Positions 50,650-60,656 of a stretch of DNA of 64,000 nt are shown here, in pieces. Both the position numbers and the translations under genes were made by a program. The notes beneath the pieces were generated by a model. That model worked only from the letters and a program-made list of their open reading frames with translations. It made no database searches and had not been told where the DNA came from. This stretch comes from Bacillus licheniformis DSM 13 = ATCC 14580 (lineage in GTDB: Bacteria > Bacillota > Bacilli > Bacillales > Bacillaceae). Positions within the stretch are counted from its first letter, which is position 1. The number at the start of each line of letters is the position of its first letter. The stretch spans positions 2,725,501 through 2,789,500 of the forward strand of contig NC_006270.3 in NCBI RefSeq assembly GCF_000011645.1, read 5' to 3'.

Positions 50650-52851
50650 CTAATTCATCACCCTGCGCACGGAGTAAATATCTTTGATCTGCTTAATCCG
50701 TTCAACTACTTTATGCAAATGGTTAATATTTTGAATGAAGATCGCCATATGGATCGTCGCCACTTTATTGCGGTCCGATTTACCTGAAACAGATGAAATA
50801 TTTGTTTTTGTCTCATTAACTGCCTGTAGAACTTCATTAAGAAGACCGCGGCGGTCATAGCCGAGAATCTCAATTTCGACGTTATATTCTTTTCTCCGCT
50901 GGGTCTGCGGTTCATGCTCCCATTCTACTTGAATGAGCCGGTCGAGCGCTTCATTTGTTAAAACATTCGGGCAGTCCTCGCGATGGACGGATACGCCCCT
51001 GCCTTTTGTAATGAATCCGACGATCGGATCTCCCGGAACAGGGTTGCAGCATTTTGACAGCCTGATCAAAAGGTTGTCAACGCCTTTGACGCGAACACCC
51101 GCTTCGCGTTTCTTCCCTTGGTAAGGTTTCACTTCAGGCGTTACGTCCTGAACGCTTTTCACCTGTTCTTCCTGATCTCTGATCTTCCGTTCTTTTTCCG
51201 TAAGGCGGTTTGCAACTTGAGCGGCTGTAATGCCGTTATAGCCGACAGCGGCATACATGTCTTCTTCATTGGCAAAGTTGAATTTGTCGGCGACCTTCTG
51301 CAGATTCTCGGCTGTTAAGACGTCCTTCACTTCAAAGTCCAGGTTTTTAATTTCTTTTTCAACCAGTTCTCTGCCTTTTTCGACATTTTCCTCTCTGCGC
51401 TGCTTTTTAAAGAACTGACGGATTTTATGCTTCGCTTGAGATGTCTGCGCAAGGTTGATCCAGTCCTGACTCGGACCGTACGAATGCTTGGACGTCAGAA
51501 TTTCTACGATATCCCCTGTGCGCAGCTTGTAATCAAGGGTGACCATTTTGCCGTTTACTTTGGCCCCGATCGTTTTATTGCCTATTTCTGAATGGATTCG
51601 GTACGAAAAGTCGATCGGCACGGATCCTGACGGCAATTCGATGACGTCCCCTTTCGGCGTAAAAACGAATACCATGTCCGAAAACAAATCGATTTTAAGA
51701 GATTCCATAAATTCTTCGGCATCGCTCGACTCATTCTGAAATTCCAAAATTTCGCGGAACCAGGAAAGCTTTTTATCAAAGCTTGAATCTTCATTGGCAT
51801 TTTTGCCTTCTTTGTAAGCCCAGTGGGCAGCGATTCCGTACTCCGCAATTTCATGCATTTCAAACGTCCTGATCTGGACTTCCAGCGGATCGCCCTTCGG
51901 ACCGATGACCGTGGTGTGGAGCGATTGGTACATGTTCGGCTTCGGCATTGCGATATAGTCTTTAAATCTGCCCGGCATCGGCTTCCAGCACGTATGAATG
52001 ATGCCTAAAACCGCGTAGCAGTCCTTGATGCTGTTGACGAGGATCCGGACTGCGAGCAAGTCGTAAATTTCGTTGAATTGCTTGTTTTGCATCGCCATTT
52101 TTCTGTAGATGCTGTAAATATGCTTCGGCCGGCCGGAAAAGTCCGCTTTAATATTGACCTCTTCGACGCGGCTTTTCACTTCGTTTACGACCTCTTCGAC
52201 GTACAATTCCCTTTCGGCCCGCTTTTTCTTCATCAAATTGACGATCCGGTAATATTGCTGCGGATTTAAATACCGTAAAGCGGTATCCTCAAGCTCCCAC
52301 TTTATTTTTGAAATCCCAAGGCGATGAGCCAGCGGAGCAAATATTTCAAGCGTCTCATTTGAAATTCTGCGCTGCTTTTCCTGCGGCAGATGCTTCAGGG
52401 TTCTCATGTTGTGAAGGCGGTCCGCCAGCTTGATCAAAATGACGCGGATGTCCTGAGCCATAGCCACAAACATTTTCCGATGATTTTCTGCCTGCTGTTC
52501 TTCCTGTGATTTATATTTAATTTTCCCAAGCTTCGTGACGCCGTCGACAAGCATCGCAACTTCTTCGTTGAATGCTTCCTTTAAATCTTCAAGCGTTACG
52601 CTCGTATCTTCCACCACATCATGGAGAAATCCTCCCGCTATTGTGGCGGGGTCCATTTCTAAATCGACGAGGATTCCCGCGACCTGGATCGGATGGATAA
52701 TATACGGCTCGCCCGATTTGCGGTATTGTTCGCGATGTGCGTCTTCCGCGTACTGATAAGCCTTTTTTATAAAAGCAACATGTTCATCGGAAAGGTAACT
52801 TTTCGCCTTCTCAATGACTTGCTCAGCGGTTAATACTTGTTCGTTCGCCAT
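50650..52851 (-). CDS. relA: Bifunctional (p)ppGpp synthetase/hydrolase RelA (Rel)
   Basis: A 733-residue RSH protein. The hydrolase HD motif reads GGFLHDVVEDT (about 72-82) with VDGVTKLGKI next to it, so hydrolase activity should be intact. The synthetase domain (about 220-390) has FKDYIAMPKPNMYQSLHT and the acidic metal site. TGS domain at about 395-455 (VFTPKGDVIELPSG), helical and zinc-finger-like CCNPVPGD region, and a C-terminal ACT domain (EILGYDRRGLLNEVLQAV). It sets ppGpp levels on the ribosome. AAAAGGTGATTCC precedes ATG 52851; dtd follows. Confidence 0.98.
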   Translation of the reverse strand: MANEQVLTAEQVIEKAKSYLSDEHVAFIKKAYQYAEDAHREQYRKSGEPYIIHPIQVAGILVDLEMDPATIAGGFLHDVVEDTSVTLEDLKEAFNEEVAMLVDGVTKLGKIKYKSQEEQQAENHRKMFVAMAQDIRVILIKLADRLHNMRTLKHLPQEKQRRISNETLEIFAPLAHRLGISKIKWELEDTALRYLNPQQYYRIVNLMKKKRAERELYVEEVVNEVKSRVEEVNIKADFSGRPKHIYSIYRKMAMQNKQFNEIYDLLAVRILVNSIKDCYAVLGIIHTCWKPMPGRFKDYIAMPKPNMYQSLHTTVIGPKGDPLEVQIRTFEMHEIAEYGIAAHWAYKEGKNANEDSSFDKKLSWFREILEFQNESSDAEEFMESLKIDLFSDMVFVFTPKGDVIELPSGSVPIDFSYRIHSEIGNKTIGAKVNGKMVTLDYKLRTGDIVEILTSKHSYGPSQDWINLAQTSQAKHKIRQFFKKQRREENVEKGRELVEKEIKNLDFEVKDVLTAENLQKVADKFNFANEEDMYAAVGYNGITAAQVANRLTEKERKIRDQEEQVKSVQDVTPEVKPYQGKKREAGVRVKGVDNLLIRLSKCCNPVPGDPIVGFITKGRGVSVHREDCPNVLTNEALDRLIQVEWEHEPQTQRRKEYNVEIEILGYDRRGLLNEVLQAVNETKTNISSVSGKSDRNKVATIHMAIFIQNINHLHKVVERIKQIKDIYSVRRVMN

Positions 52852-52972
52852 GGAATCACCTTTTTTATAATTGAAAACTGTATTGTAATTATTATCAAGA
52901 AAAATGTCACAGATGTAAAGAGAAGAAATTCAAAAGGGCTTTTGCCGGCCCCGGAATACTTTTATGAATAGG

Positions 52973-53005
52973 AAAAAAAGCACCCGCTTTTTATGAGTGC
53001 TTTTT
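52973..53005 (-). terminator. Terminator of apt
   Basis: Minus-strand stem AAAAAGCAC / GGGTGCTTTTTTT region with T7, beginning 17 bp after the apt stop. The relA promoter lies between it and the relA start. Confidence 0.85.
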
Positions 53006-53021
53006 ATAGTATAAAATTTGT

Positions 53022-53534
53022 TTAGTATTGCATCAAGGTTAAAATATCATATCCGTCCAGTTTATTTCTTCCTTCAAGATATGTCAGTTCGATCAGGAAA
53101 GCGATTCCGGCCACGACGCCGCCGAGCTCTTCAACAAGCTTGATCGTTGCTTCAATCGTCCCGCCGGTTGCAAGCAGGTCGTCAGTGATCAAGACGCGCT
53201 GCCCCGGTTTAATGGCATCTTTATGGATGGTCAGGACATCTTTTCCATATTCCAATCCGTAGTCGACTTTGATGACTTCGCGCGGCAGTTTGCCTTCTTT
53301 GCGGACAGGCGCAAACCCTACCCCAAGCGCATATGCGACAGGGCAGCCGATGATAAATCCTCTCGCTTCAGGTCCCACGACGAGATCGATCTCTTTTTCC
53401 TTCGCATACGTTACAATTTGATCTGTCGCGTAGCGATAGACGTCGCCTTTGTCCATCAATGTTGTAATATCTTTAAATTGTACGCCTTCCTTCGGGTAAT
53501 CCGGCACAATTGTCACATACTTCTTCAAATCCAT
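53022..53534 (-). CDS. apt: Adenine phosphoribosyltransferase
   Basis: A 170-residue type I PRTase. VVGPEARGFIIG and the flexible lid RKEGKLPREVIKVDYGLEYG are followed by the PRPP-binding loop VLITDDLLATGGTIEA (about 120-135). It turns adenine and PRPP into AMP. Here it sits between recJ and relA, the conserved Bacillus order, linking purine salvage to ppGpp control. GGAGG lies 12 nt before ATG 53534, an unusually long spacing. Confidence 0.98.
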   Translation of the reverse strand: MDLKKYVTIVPDYPKEGVQFKDITTLMDKGDVYRYATDQIVTYAKEKEIDLVVGPEARGFIIGCPVAYALGVGFAPVRKEGKLPREVIKVDYGLEYGKDVLTIHKDAIKPGQRVLITDDLLATGGTIEATIKLVEELGGVVAGIAFLIELTYLEGRNKLDGYDILTLMQY

Positions 53535-53551
53535 CTGTCTTCATGTCCTCC

Positions 53552-55900
53552 TCATACTTTATAAGCGCCGGCTTTTTCCGCCATCCGCTTATCCAGCCAC
53601 TGTTTAAGCTCATCCGCCGAAGAATAAATGAGCTTTTGCTCCAATTCAATCAGGCGCTGTTTTTCCCGGTAGGTTTCAGAATCTGTTAAATCGCGCTTTT
53701 CGGCATGATAAACAACAGATAAAACACCATTCTCTATTGTAACAAAACCGAGCTCAAAAAACACCTTTGTCATAAAATCAATTGTGTCTTTTGTCCAGCC
53801 TTTATGTCTGGCAAGCTCTCCGCCGTATTTCGGCAAGTCAAAAGAACCTCTTTTCAGGAGGAAAGCATAGTACCATTTAAAATATTCCCTTGTTGGGAAT
53901 GTTGAGAAAAAATGTTCGTCTGATTGATAAAAAATCAGATAAATGCGCTCCAGCTTTTTGCCGTTTATTACATGATCAAAGATGTCGAGCGACTGCGGAA
54001 TATCTATAAATACCGCATAACGGCTCTCAAGGTCGAGCCGCTCTGCATCTTCAGGGCCGCTGATGACGGTCAGCTCTTCTTCAAGGCCTGTCCCTGCCAG
54101 CTTTGCTTTTGTTTCCTCGCGGAAGCAGATGCACGCCCGTTTCGCAGGGTCCAGCTTCAATATTTTTTCTTCCCATGACCGTTTTCCCCGCAGATCAAAC
54201 AGCTGCCATTCATTGACGGCCGCATCTTTGATCATCAGCTGCGGTTTTTTTCTGTTATTCCATTCGTTAATCGACAGTTCCCCGACAATCGAGATCTTTG
54301 CTCCAGGAACGATTCCTTCTTCGATATCGCCTTTATAAAATCCGATGCAATCGAGCTTGTTCCCGTCGTCTGCAAGCACAAGCTTCAAATGATTCTTGTT
54401 GGCGCCGATTTTTCTGGCGTCATCAATTTTTACGTCGCTGACAAGAACGAACGGCTTCGGGTTTCCCGTGCCGAACGGCGCCAGCAAGTTCATTTCGGCA
54501 ATGCTGTCAACCGATATATCTTCGAGCCGGCAGCACAAATCGACGTCTTGGACGGGGATAAAATCTGCCTCGGTCAGAACCGCTTCAGCCTGACGGTTGA
54601 TTCTCTCCCTCAGAGCCGAAACGTCTTCCAGGTTGAGCGTCATTCCGGCTGCCATCGGGTGGCCGCCGAAGTGCGGGAGAATATCCCGGCACTCGGAAAG
54701 GTTTTGAAATAAATCAAATCCTTTGATGCTGCGCGCAGATCCTTTGGCAATTCCTTTTTCTTCATCGACGCCAAGGACGATGGCGGGCCTGTAAAACCGC
54801 TCGACAAGCTTTGAAGCCACGATTCCCACGACGCCAGGATTCCAGCCCGGCCGCGCTACGACGATCACAGGCTGGTCAAGGCCTTCCTCCTCGATCATCT
54901 GAACGGCTTCCTCTGTCATCTGATTGACGATTTTTTGGCGCTCCTTGTTCAAGGCGTTGATGTCCTCAGCAAGCTCTTCCGCTTCTCTTTCGTCTTCTGT
55001 GTTCAGGAGGTAAACGGCCGGGTCAGCCTGTTCAATTCTGCCGACCGCGTTTAAGCGGGGCGCGATTTGAAAACCGATGGTCTCTTCATCCGCGTTATGT
55101 ATCTCCGCTCCGGCAATTTTCGCCAGCGCTTTTAATCCTGGACGCTTCGTTTTCCTGAACTGTTCCATGCCGCGCTTGGCTATCTGCCTGTTTTCATCAT
55201 GAAGCGGCACAAGATCGGCAATCGTACCGATCGCACAAAGGTCGAGCAAATCTTCCGGAAGCTCTCCGTTCAAGGCATGGGCAAGCTTAAATGCCACACC
55301 GACGCCGGCAAGCTCTTTAAATGGATAGCCGCAGCCCGGCTGTTTCGGATGAATGATCGCATAAGCATCCGGCAAAACGGGACCCGGCTCATGGTGATCC
55401 GTAATGATCAGGTCGATGCCGAGCTCTTTAGCGACTTCAGCTTCATGAACGCCGGCAATGCCTGTGTCAACTGTAATGATCAATGAATAGCCTGATTCTT
55501 TGATCCCGCGAAAGGCCGCTTCATTCGGACCGTACCCTTCTTTAAAGCGGTCAGGTATATAAAAATCGGCTTGTGCTGAACATTTTTTCAACATTTGCAA
55601 AAGGACAGTCGTGCTTGTCACACCGTCCGCATCATAATCGCCGTAAATCATAATCTTTTCTTGATCTGAAATTGCCTGTTTGATTCGCCGTACAGCTTTT
55701 TCCATATCTTTCAGCAGATAAGGATCGTGAAAACGTGCATCATTGCCATATAAAAATGAAGATGCTTTGTCGGCTGTATCGTAACCTCTCATGACAAGCA
55801 ATGAGGCGGCAAGGGGAGTAATGCCTAACCTTCCGGCGAGCTGCTCCACCTTTTCTTTGTCGGGCGTTTGCACGTCCCAACGCATTTTTGACGCTAACAT
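53552..55900 (-). CDS. recJ: Single-strand-specific 5'-3' exonuclease RecJ
   Basis: A 782-residue DHH-family nuclease. Motif I MIYGDYDADGVTSTTVLL (about 84-101), motif III ITDHHEPGPVLPDA, motif IV DLCAIGTIADLVPL, and the DHHA1 site HFGGHPMAAGMTL are all present. A C-terminal region (about 560-780) is typical of Firmicute RecJ. It degrades 5' single-stranded ends in RecF-pathway repair. GAGGGGTGAATTT puts the start at ATG 55900 (M8 of the long frame). apt follows after 17 bp. Confidence 0.96.
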   Translation of the reverse strand: MLASKMRWDVQTPDKEKVEQLAGRLGITPLAASLLVMRGYDTADKASSFLYGNDARFHDPYLLKDMEKAVRRIKQAISDQEKIMIYGDYDADGVTSTTVLLQMLKKCSAQADFYIPDRFKEGYGPNEAAFRGIKESGYSLIITVDTGIAGVHEAEVAKELGIDLIITDHHEPGPVLPDAYAIIHPKQPGCGYPFKELAGVGVAFKLAHALNGELPEDLLDLCAIGTIADLVPLHDENRQIAKRGMEQFRKTKRPGLKALAKIAGAEIHNADEETIGFQIAPRLNAVGRIEQADPAVYLLNTEDEREAEELAEDINALNKERQKIVNQMTEEAVQMIEEEGLDQPVIVVARPGWNPGVVGIVASKLVERFYRPAIVLGVDEEKGIAKGSARSIKGFDLFQNLSECRDILPHFGGHPMAAGMTLNLEDVSALRERINRQAEAVLTEADFIPVQDVDLCCRLEDISVDSIAEMNLLAPFGTGNPKPFVLVSDVKIDDARKIGANKNHLKLVLADDGNKLDCIGFYKGDIEEGIVPGAKISIVGELSINEWNNRKKPQLMIKDAAVNEWQLFDLRGKRSWEEKILKLDPAKRACICFREETKAKLAGTGLEEELTVISGPEDAERLDLESRYAVFIDIPQSLDIFDHVINGKKLERIYLIFYQSDEHFFSTFPTREYFKWYYAFLLKRGSFDLPKYGGELARHKGWTKDTIDFMTKVFFELGFVTIENGVLSVVYHAEKRDLTDSETYREKQRLIELEQKLIYSSADELKQWLDKRMAEKAGAYKV

Positions 55901-55971
55901 AAATTCACCCCTCAACCACACTATTATACTAGAGCGGCATGAGGGGATTCAATTTATTTCGTACAATCTTT

Positions 55972-56265
55972 CTAGTCTTTCTGGTTTTCGGGCGCCGCCG
56001 GTTCGGCTTCGAGTTCAGGATGCTTTGCCCGTTCTTCTTTCTTGAGCGCCTTGAGCTCTTTTTTCAGCCGCATGATCTGGAAAGCGCCGGCCGAGCCGAT
56101 GATAAGCGCCCCCATCAATACCGACACCAAAATCACCAGGATCAAAGGCCATTCTGCTGTACCAAAAAGAAAATCAACCTTCACCGGTTCAACATTAATG
56201 ACCGCGAAAACAGCAACAATTAATGTAAAAATAAGTGCAGCAATTAACGTCCATTGTTTGTTCAT
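55972..56265 (-). CDS. yrvD: YrvD, LapA-domain (DUF1049) membrane protein
   Basis: A 97-residue protein with two membrane helices, WTLIAALIFTLIVAVFAVIN and WPLILVILVSVLMGALIIGS, joined by the conserved VEPVKVDFLFGTAE. A basic, coiled tail MRLKKELKALKKEERAKHPE leads to an acidic proline-rich end. GGAGAGAGTATCTC sets ATG 56265. It lies just before recJ and after secDF. The yrvC gene that lies next to it in B. subtilis is not seen here. Confidence 0.88.
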   Translation of the reverse strand: MNKQWTLIAALIFTLIVAVFAVINVEPVKVDFLFGTAEWPLILVILVSVLMGALIIGSAGAFQIMRLKKELKALKKEERAKHPELEAEPAAPENQKD

Positions 56266-56381
56266 GAGATACTCTCTCCATTCGCGTCGTTTTCTAGCGT
56301 TATTTTCCCGCTCTGCTCCAATTTTAAACAAAAAGAAGATCGATAGAAAGCCGCCAAAACAACTTTTTTTCTATTCAAATC

Positions 56382-56412
56382 AAAAAAAGACCGCCCGGCA
56401 GTGCGGGCAGTC
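56382..56412 (-). terminator. Terminator of secDF
   Basis: Minus-strand stem GACTGCCCG / CGGGCGGTC with a 6-nt loop and T7, starting 7 bp after the secDF stop. Confidence 0.92.
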
Positions 56413-56418
56413 CATTAT

Positions 56419-58644
56419 TTATTCTTCTGCAGGCTTGCGCTTCGGCTTTTTCAGTTCGCGCCCTTTCCAGACAAGCCATAGTTGAGCTGCGATGTAGAGT
56501 GATGAATATACTCCGCTCAAAAGTCCGACCAACAGCGCAACAGAGAAGTTCGAAATCGATGCAGCGCCGAAGATGAGAAGTGCAATGACGACAATGACGA
56601 CAGTCAGCACCGTATTAATCGAACGCGTGAACGTCTGCTGCAAGCTCAAATTCACAATATGCGACAAGTCGCTGAAGGTTTTCGGTTTGCGCTTTTTCAT
56701 ATGCTCCCTGATCCTGTCAAACGTTACAATTGTATCATTTATCGAATAGCCGATGATCGTCAGCACGGCAGCAATGAAAGTAACATCAACCTCAAGCCTT
56801 GTCAGGCTGAAGACGGCAATGATGAAAAACGCGTCATACAGCAATGAAGTAATAGCCGCAATCGCCATCTTGTATTCAAAGCGGATCGAGACATACAAAA
56901 TGATCCCGATTGACGCGATGATCACCGCATAAAGCGCATTTCTCGCCAGCTCCTTGCCGACGGTAGGCGATACGGTGCTGACATTTGGTTCGCTTCCGTA
57001 TTTGTCTTTAAAATAATCTTTCACTTCAGCGATCTTTTTCTGATTCGGCACGCCGACAAACCTGGCGACGCCATGATCATTTTTTTCGCCTGAAAGAACG
57101 ATCGAGTCAGGATCAAGCCCGACTTGTTCAAAGTCCTTTTCGAGCTGCTGGGTTGTCAGCTTATGATCGCTTTGAACTTCGATTCTCGATCCGCTTGAGA
57201 AATCGATGCCGAGGTTCAGCTTAAACACAAGCAAGACGATAAGACCAGCGGCCAGAAGAACGCCCGAAAATGCAAAGAACCATTTGCGCTTCCCGACGAA
57301 ATCCCATTTGGAAAACGGGTTCGGAGGCTCCGTATTTTCGTCTGTCTTTCTGATATCCAAAATGTCTTTTTTGCGCACCCCAAACCAGCCTTTTTTCCGG
57401 TCAAGCCAGCGGCTTTCGACCAGCAGGCCGAGCAGGAAGCGCGACAGGAAGACAGCTGTAATAAAGCTTGTCAAAATGGATAGGATCAGCATGGTCGCGA
57501 AGCCTTTGACAGAGCTTGTACCAAATATGAAAAGCACGATTCCGGCAAGCATCGTCGTAATATTGGCATCAAAAATCGTTGCAAACGATCTTCTGTTTCC
57601 TGCTTTAAAAGCCGAACGGACCGATTTGCCGAGCTTCAGCTCTTCTTTTATGCGTTCATACGTAATGATGTTGGCGTCAACCGCCATCCCGACGCCCAAT
57701 ATAAGAGCCGCGATCCCCGGAAGGGTCAGAACCGCATTCATCCAGTCGAATATCTGCAGTGTAATGTAGATGTAGACCGAAAGCGTAATGACCGCAATAA
57801 AACCAGGCAAGCGATAGTAAAGAAGCATAAATAAGAAAATAATAGCAATACCAATGATTCCCGCAAACACGGTATCATTCAAAGCCTGCTCCCCAAACTG
57901 CGCTCCGACGGATGTCGAATACTTTTCAACGAGTTTGACAGGAAGAGCTCCCGCATTTAAAATGCTCGCCATGTCTTTTGCTTCCTGAATCGTAAAGTTG
58001 CCTTCAATCATCACGTCTGACGTATTCAGCACCTGGCTGACATTCGGAGCGGAAATGTATTTATGATCCGCTTTTTGCGATTCCTTTTTAAAAGAGTCGC
58101 CTTTTTTGTAATCAAGCCAGATGACGAGCTGGTTGTTCGGCTTCATATCGAGCACTTTCTTCGTCACTTCGCCGAATTTATCGGCATCCTTCAGCTTGAT
58201 CGTCACGATCGGCTCATTCGTATCCTGCTTGAACGACTGTTTGGCGCCGTTTTCGACAAGATCCGCACCGTTCAAAAGCTCTTTGTCATTCGTATCCCTG
58301 AACGTAAGTTGAGCCTGTGTCGATAAGATTTCCCGCGCCCTGTTCTGGTTGTCGACGCCGGCAAGCTGAACCCTGATCCGGTTGTTTCCTTCAATTTGAA
58401 TGTTCGGCTCGCTGACGCCTAATACATTCGCCCGGCGGTTCAGCGCTTCAACCGTGCTGATGAGGGCATCCCTGTCAATTTTGTCGCCCTGTTTGGCAGG
58501 CTGGACTTCATACAGAACCTCAAAACCGCCCTGAAGATCAAGGCCGAGGCTGATGTTGTCTGCAGCCGGCTTCGTGAACATTCCCAGTCCTGTACCGATC
58601 AAGAGAACGGTAAGGAAAAACGCAATCAAGCGTCCTTTTTTCAT
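56419..58644 (-). CDS. secDF: Fused protein-export membrane protein SecDF
   Basis: A 741-residue natural SecD-SecF fusion with 12 predicted helices. The SecD half has the first periplasmic domain (LGLDLQGGFEVLYEV, GVSEPNIQIEGNNRIRVQLAG) and helix 4-5 LILGVGMAVDANIITYERIKEEL, which carries the proton-path Asp. The SecF half repeats the layout with LNLGIDFSSGSRIEV and TIIGYSINDTIVTFDRIRE. It uses the proton gradient to pull exported proteins. TAAGGAGGAAATACATA places ATG 58644. ComN is encoded 36 bp upstream. Confidence 0.97.
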   Translation of the reverse strand: MKKGRLIAFFLTVLLIGTGLGMFTKPAADNISLGLDLQGGFEVLYEVQPAKQGDKIDRDALISTVEALNRRANVLGVSEPNIQIEGNNRIRVQLAGVDNQNRAREILSTQAQLTFRDTNDKELLNGADLVENGAKQSFKQDTNEPIVTIKLKDADKFGEVTKKVLDMKPNNQLVIWLDYKKGDSFKKESQKADHKYISAPNVSQVLNTSDVMIEGNFTIQEAKDMASILNAGALPVKLVEKYSTSVGAQFGEQALNDTVFAGIIGIAIIFLFMLLYYRLPGFIAVITLSVYIYITLQIFDWMNAVLTLPGIAALILGVGMAVDANIITYERIKEELKLGKSVRSAFKAGNRRSFATIFDANITTMLAGIVLFIFGTSSVKGFATMLILSILTSFITAVFLSRFLLGLLVESRWLDRKKGWFGVRKKDILDIRKTDENTEPPNPFSKWDFVGKRKWFFAFSGVLLAAGLIVLLVFKLNLGIDFSSGSRIEVQSDHKLTTQQLEKDFEQVGLDPDSIVLSGEKNDHGVARFVGVPNQKKIAEVKDYFKDKYGSEPNVSTVSPTVGKELARNALYAVIIASIGIILYVSIRFEYKMAIAAITSLLYDAFFIIAVFSLTRLEVDVTFIAAVLTIIGYSINDTIVTFDRIREHMKKRKPKTFSDLSHIVNLSLQQTFTRSINTVLTVVIVVIALLIFGAASISNFSVALLVGLLSGVYSSLYIAAQLWLVWKGRELKKPKRKPAEE

Positions 58645-58680
58645 TATGTATTTCCTCCTTAAATCAACCAAAATCAACGG

Positions 58681-58977
58681 CTACCTCAGCAGCTCATCGA
58701 GCATATCCTGCCCTTCTTTGCTGTCGAGTAAATTAGACGTTTTAAACGATTCTACGGTTGCATAGTTCATAAATTCGCCAATTTTCACAGATAAAATATC
58801 ACCGGCCAGCTGGTGAATTTGAACATCCTTCCGGTTCTTCCATTTCTTATTCAATAAGTATGACCACAATTCCTCTATTTCAATATCGTCATAACCGAGT
58901 ATTCTAAACTCTTCCGTCTTGCTGCGAAGAAAGGGTTTTAAATGATCCTTGTACAGATCAGCCGGATGTTTGCCCAT
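58681..58977 (-). CDS. comN: Post-transcriptional regulator ComN
   Basis: A 98-residue soluble protein: HPADLYKDHLKPFLRSKTEE, then the conserved GYDDIEIEELWSYLLNKKWK and IHQLAGDILSVKIGEFMNYA. In B. subtilis ComN (YrzD) controls comE mRNA and localises to septa with DivIVA. AAAGGAGCG precedes ATG 58977. It diverges from spoVB and is followed by secDF on the same strand. Confidence 0.92.
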   Translation of the reverse strand: MGKHPADLYKDHLKPFLRSKTEEFRILGYDDIEIEELWSYLLNKKWKNRKDVQIHQLAGDILSVKIGEFMNYATVESFKTSNLLDSKEGQDMLDELLR

Positions 58978-59094
58978 GCCAAAGCCACGCTCCTTTCACA
59001 TTTTTTCAGAGAGACTTGTCATGCTTGGACGATGTATGCGCATATCTTATTGTATATGATTAAAGGTTGTTTGAGAAGGCAGGGGACTCTAGAA

Positions 59095-60648
59095 ATGACG
59101 AAGCAGACGTTTTTAAAAGGAACGCTCATTTTAATAGCGGCGGGTTTGATTACGAGAATGCTCGGCTTTATCAACCGGATTGTCATCGCAAGGTTCATCG
59201 GTGGTGAAGGCGTCGGGCTTTACATGATGGCGGCCCCGACTTTTTTTCTGGCCGTCACCCTCACCCAGTTCGGCCTCCCGGTCGCCATCAGCAAGCTGGT
59301 CGCTGAAGCGGAAGCGCGCCGAGACCATAGGAAGACAAAACAGATTTTAGTGATGTCTCTTGCGATCACCGGGACGCTCAGCGCCATCATCACTCCGGTG
59401 TTTCTCATTTACGCCCCGCTGATGGCCGATACGCTGCTCACAGACAAAAGAACGCTTTATCCGCTTTTGGCGGTTACGCCGGTCGTGCCGATCATTGCCG
59501 TTTCCAGCGTGCTGAGGGGCTATTTTCAAGGGAAGCAAAATATGCGGCCGCTTGCCGTGTCCCAGGTTCTCGAACAAATTGTCCGGATATCGCTCGTCGC
59601 CGTCTGCACGACAGCATTCCTTCCGCTCGGCATCGAGTATGCAGCAGCGGGCGCCATGCTGTCTTCCGTGTTTGGCGAATTGGCTTCACTCCTTTATTTG
59701 TTCGTCGCCTTTAAATACAAAAAGAAAATCCGCATCAGAAAACGTTTTTTCCAATCGCTTAAAGCGGGGCGAACGACTTTTTTCGAGCTGATGAGCGTCT
59801 CGCTCCCAACGACGGGCAGCCGTTTTATCGGGAACCTGTCATGGTTTTTTGAGCCGATTGTCGTAGCGCAAAGCCTTGCGATAGCAGGGGTCGCCGCTTC
59901 CGCCGCAACGAGCCAGTACGGGGAGTTGACCGGCTTTGCCCTGACGCTTCTCACCCTCCCGAGCTTTATCACATATTCGCTGTCTACCGCGCTCGTTCCC
60001 GCCATCAGCGAAGGAATCGAGCAGAAAAAAATGCAGGTTGTGGAATACAGGCTTGAGCAGGCGATGAGGCTTTGCCTATTAAGCGGCGGAATATCAGCGG
60101 TCATTTTATTTTCGTATGCTGATGAGCTGGTCAGCGTGATGTACGGGTCGTCAAATGCCGCCATTTACGTCAAAATCATGGCTCCATTCTTTTTGTTCTA
60201 CTATTTCCAAGGCCCCCTGCAGGCCGTCCTGCAGGCTTTAAACCTGGCCGGCGCGGCAATGATGAACAGCTTGGTCGGCGCCGTTGTGAAAACCGGTCTC
60301 ATTTTTGTTCTCGCTTCACGGCCTTCGCTTGGCATTATGGGGGCTGCGCTTGCGATCTTGACGGGAATCATCCTTGTCACTTTGCTGCACGCTGCAACCG
60401 TCAGCAAAGTGCTTCCCATCAGCATTAACCTGAAAGAATATATCGTATCCTTCGGCGTCATTTTGATATCAGGGTGGGGCAGCCTTCTGATGAAAGAACA
60501 CCTTTTTTTAGCCCAGTCCGAGCCGATGCGCCTGCTTTTATGTATCGCGGTTACAAGCTGTCTCTACGTTTTCCTTCTGATTGCCTTCAAGCTGGTCAAA
60601 AAGGAAGAAATCCAGCGGTTTCCGCTGTTCGGCCGCTGGATTTCATAG
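59095..60648 (+). CDS. spoVB: Stage V sporulation protein B, MOP/MATE-type lipid flippase
   Basis: A 517-residue polytopic membrane protein of the polysaccharide-transport/MurJ-like superfamily with 14 predicted helices. The N-terminus is TKQTFLKGTLILIAAGLITR. Conserved loop residues are LRGYFQGKQNMRPLAVSQVLEQIVR and LSLGIMGAALAILTG. It is needed for spore cortex formation, probably moving lipid-linked precursors across the mother-cell-facing membrane. The frame opens at 58942 in the other gene's promoter, but ATG 59095 after AGGCAGGGGA is the real start. CATATCTTAT with GTCATGCTT 14 bp upstream could be a SigE promoter (weak). Confidence 0.95.
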   Translation: MTKQTFLKGTLILIAAGLITRMLGFINRIVIARFIGGEGVGLYMMAAPTFFLAVTLTQFGLPVAISKLVAEAEARRDHRKTKQILVMSLAITGTLSAIITPVFLIYAPLMADTLLTDKRTLYPLLAVTPVVPIIAVSSVLRGYFQGKQNMRPLAVSQVLEQIVRISLVAVCTTAFLPLGIEYAAAGAMLSSVFGELASLLYLFVAFKYKKKIRIRKRFFQSLKAGRTTFFELMSVSLPTTGSRFIGNLSWFFEPIVVAQSLAIAGVAASAATSQYGELTGFALTLLTLPSFITYSLSTALVPAISEGIEQKKMQVVEYRLEQAMRLCLLSGGISAVILFSYADELVSVMYGSSNAAIYVKIMAPFFLFYYFQGPLQAVLQALNLAGAAMMNSLVGAVVKTGLIFVLASRPSLGIMGAALAILTGIILVTLLHAATVSKVLPISINLKEYIVSFGVILISGWGSLLMKEHLFLAQSEPMRLLLCIAVTSCLYVFLLIAFKLVKKEEIQRFPLFGRWIS

Positions 60649-60656
60649 CTTTCTTT

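Noticed and set aside
56266..56418. Search for yrvC between yrvD and secDF
   Set aside because: No open frame long enough is present on either strand; only the secDF terminator and yrvD promoter region lie there.
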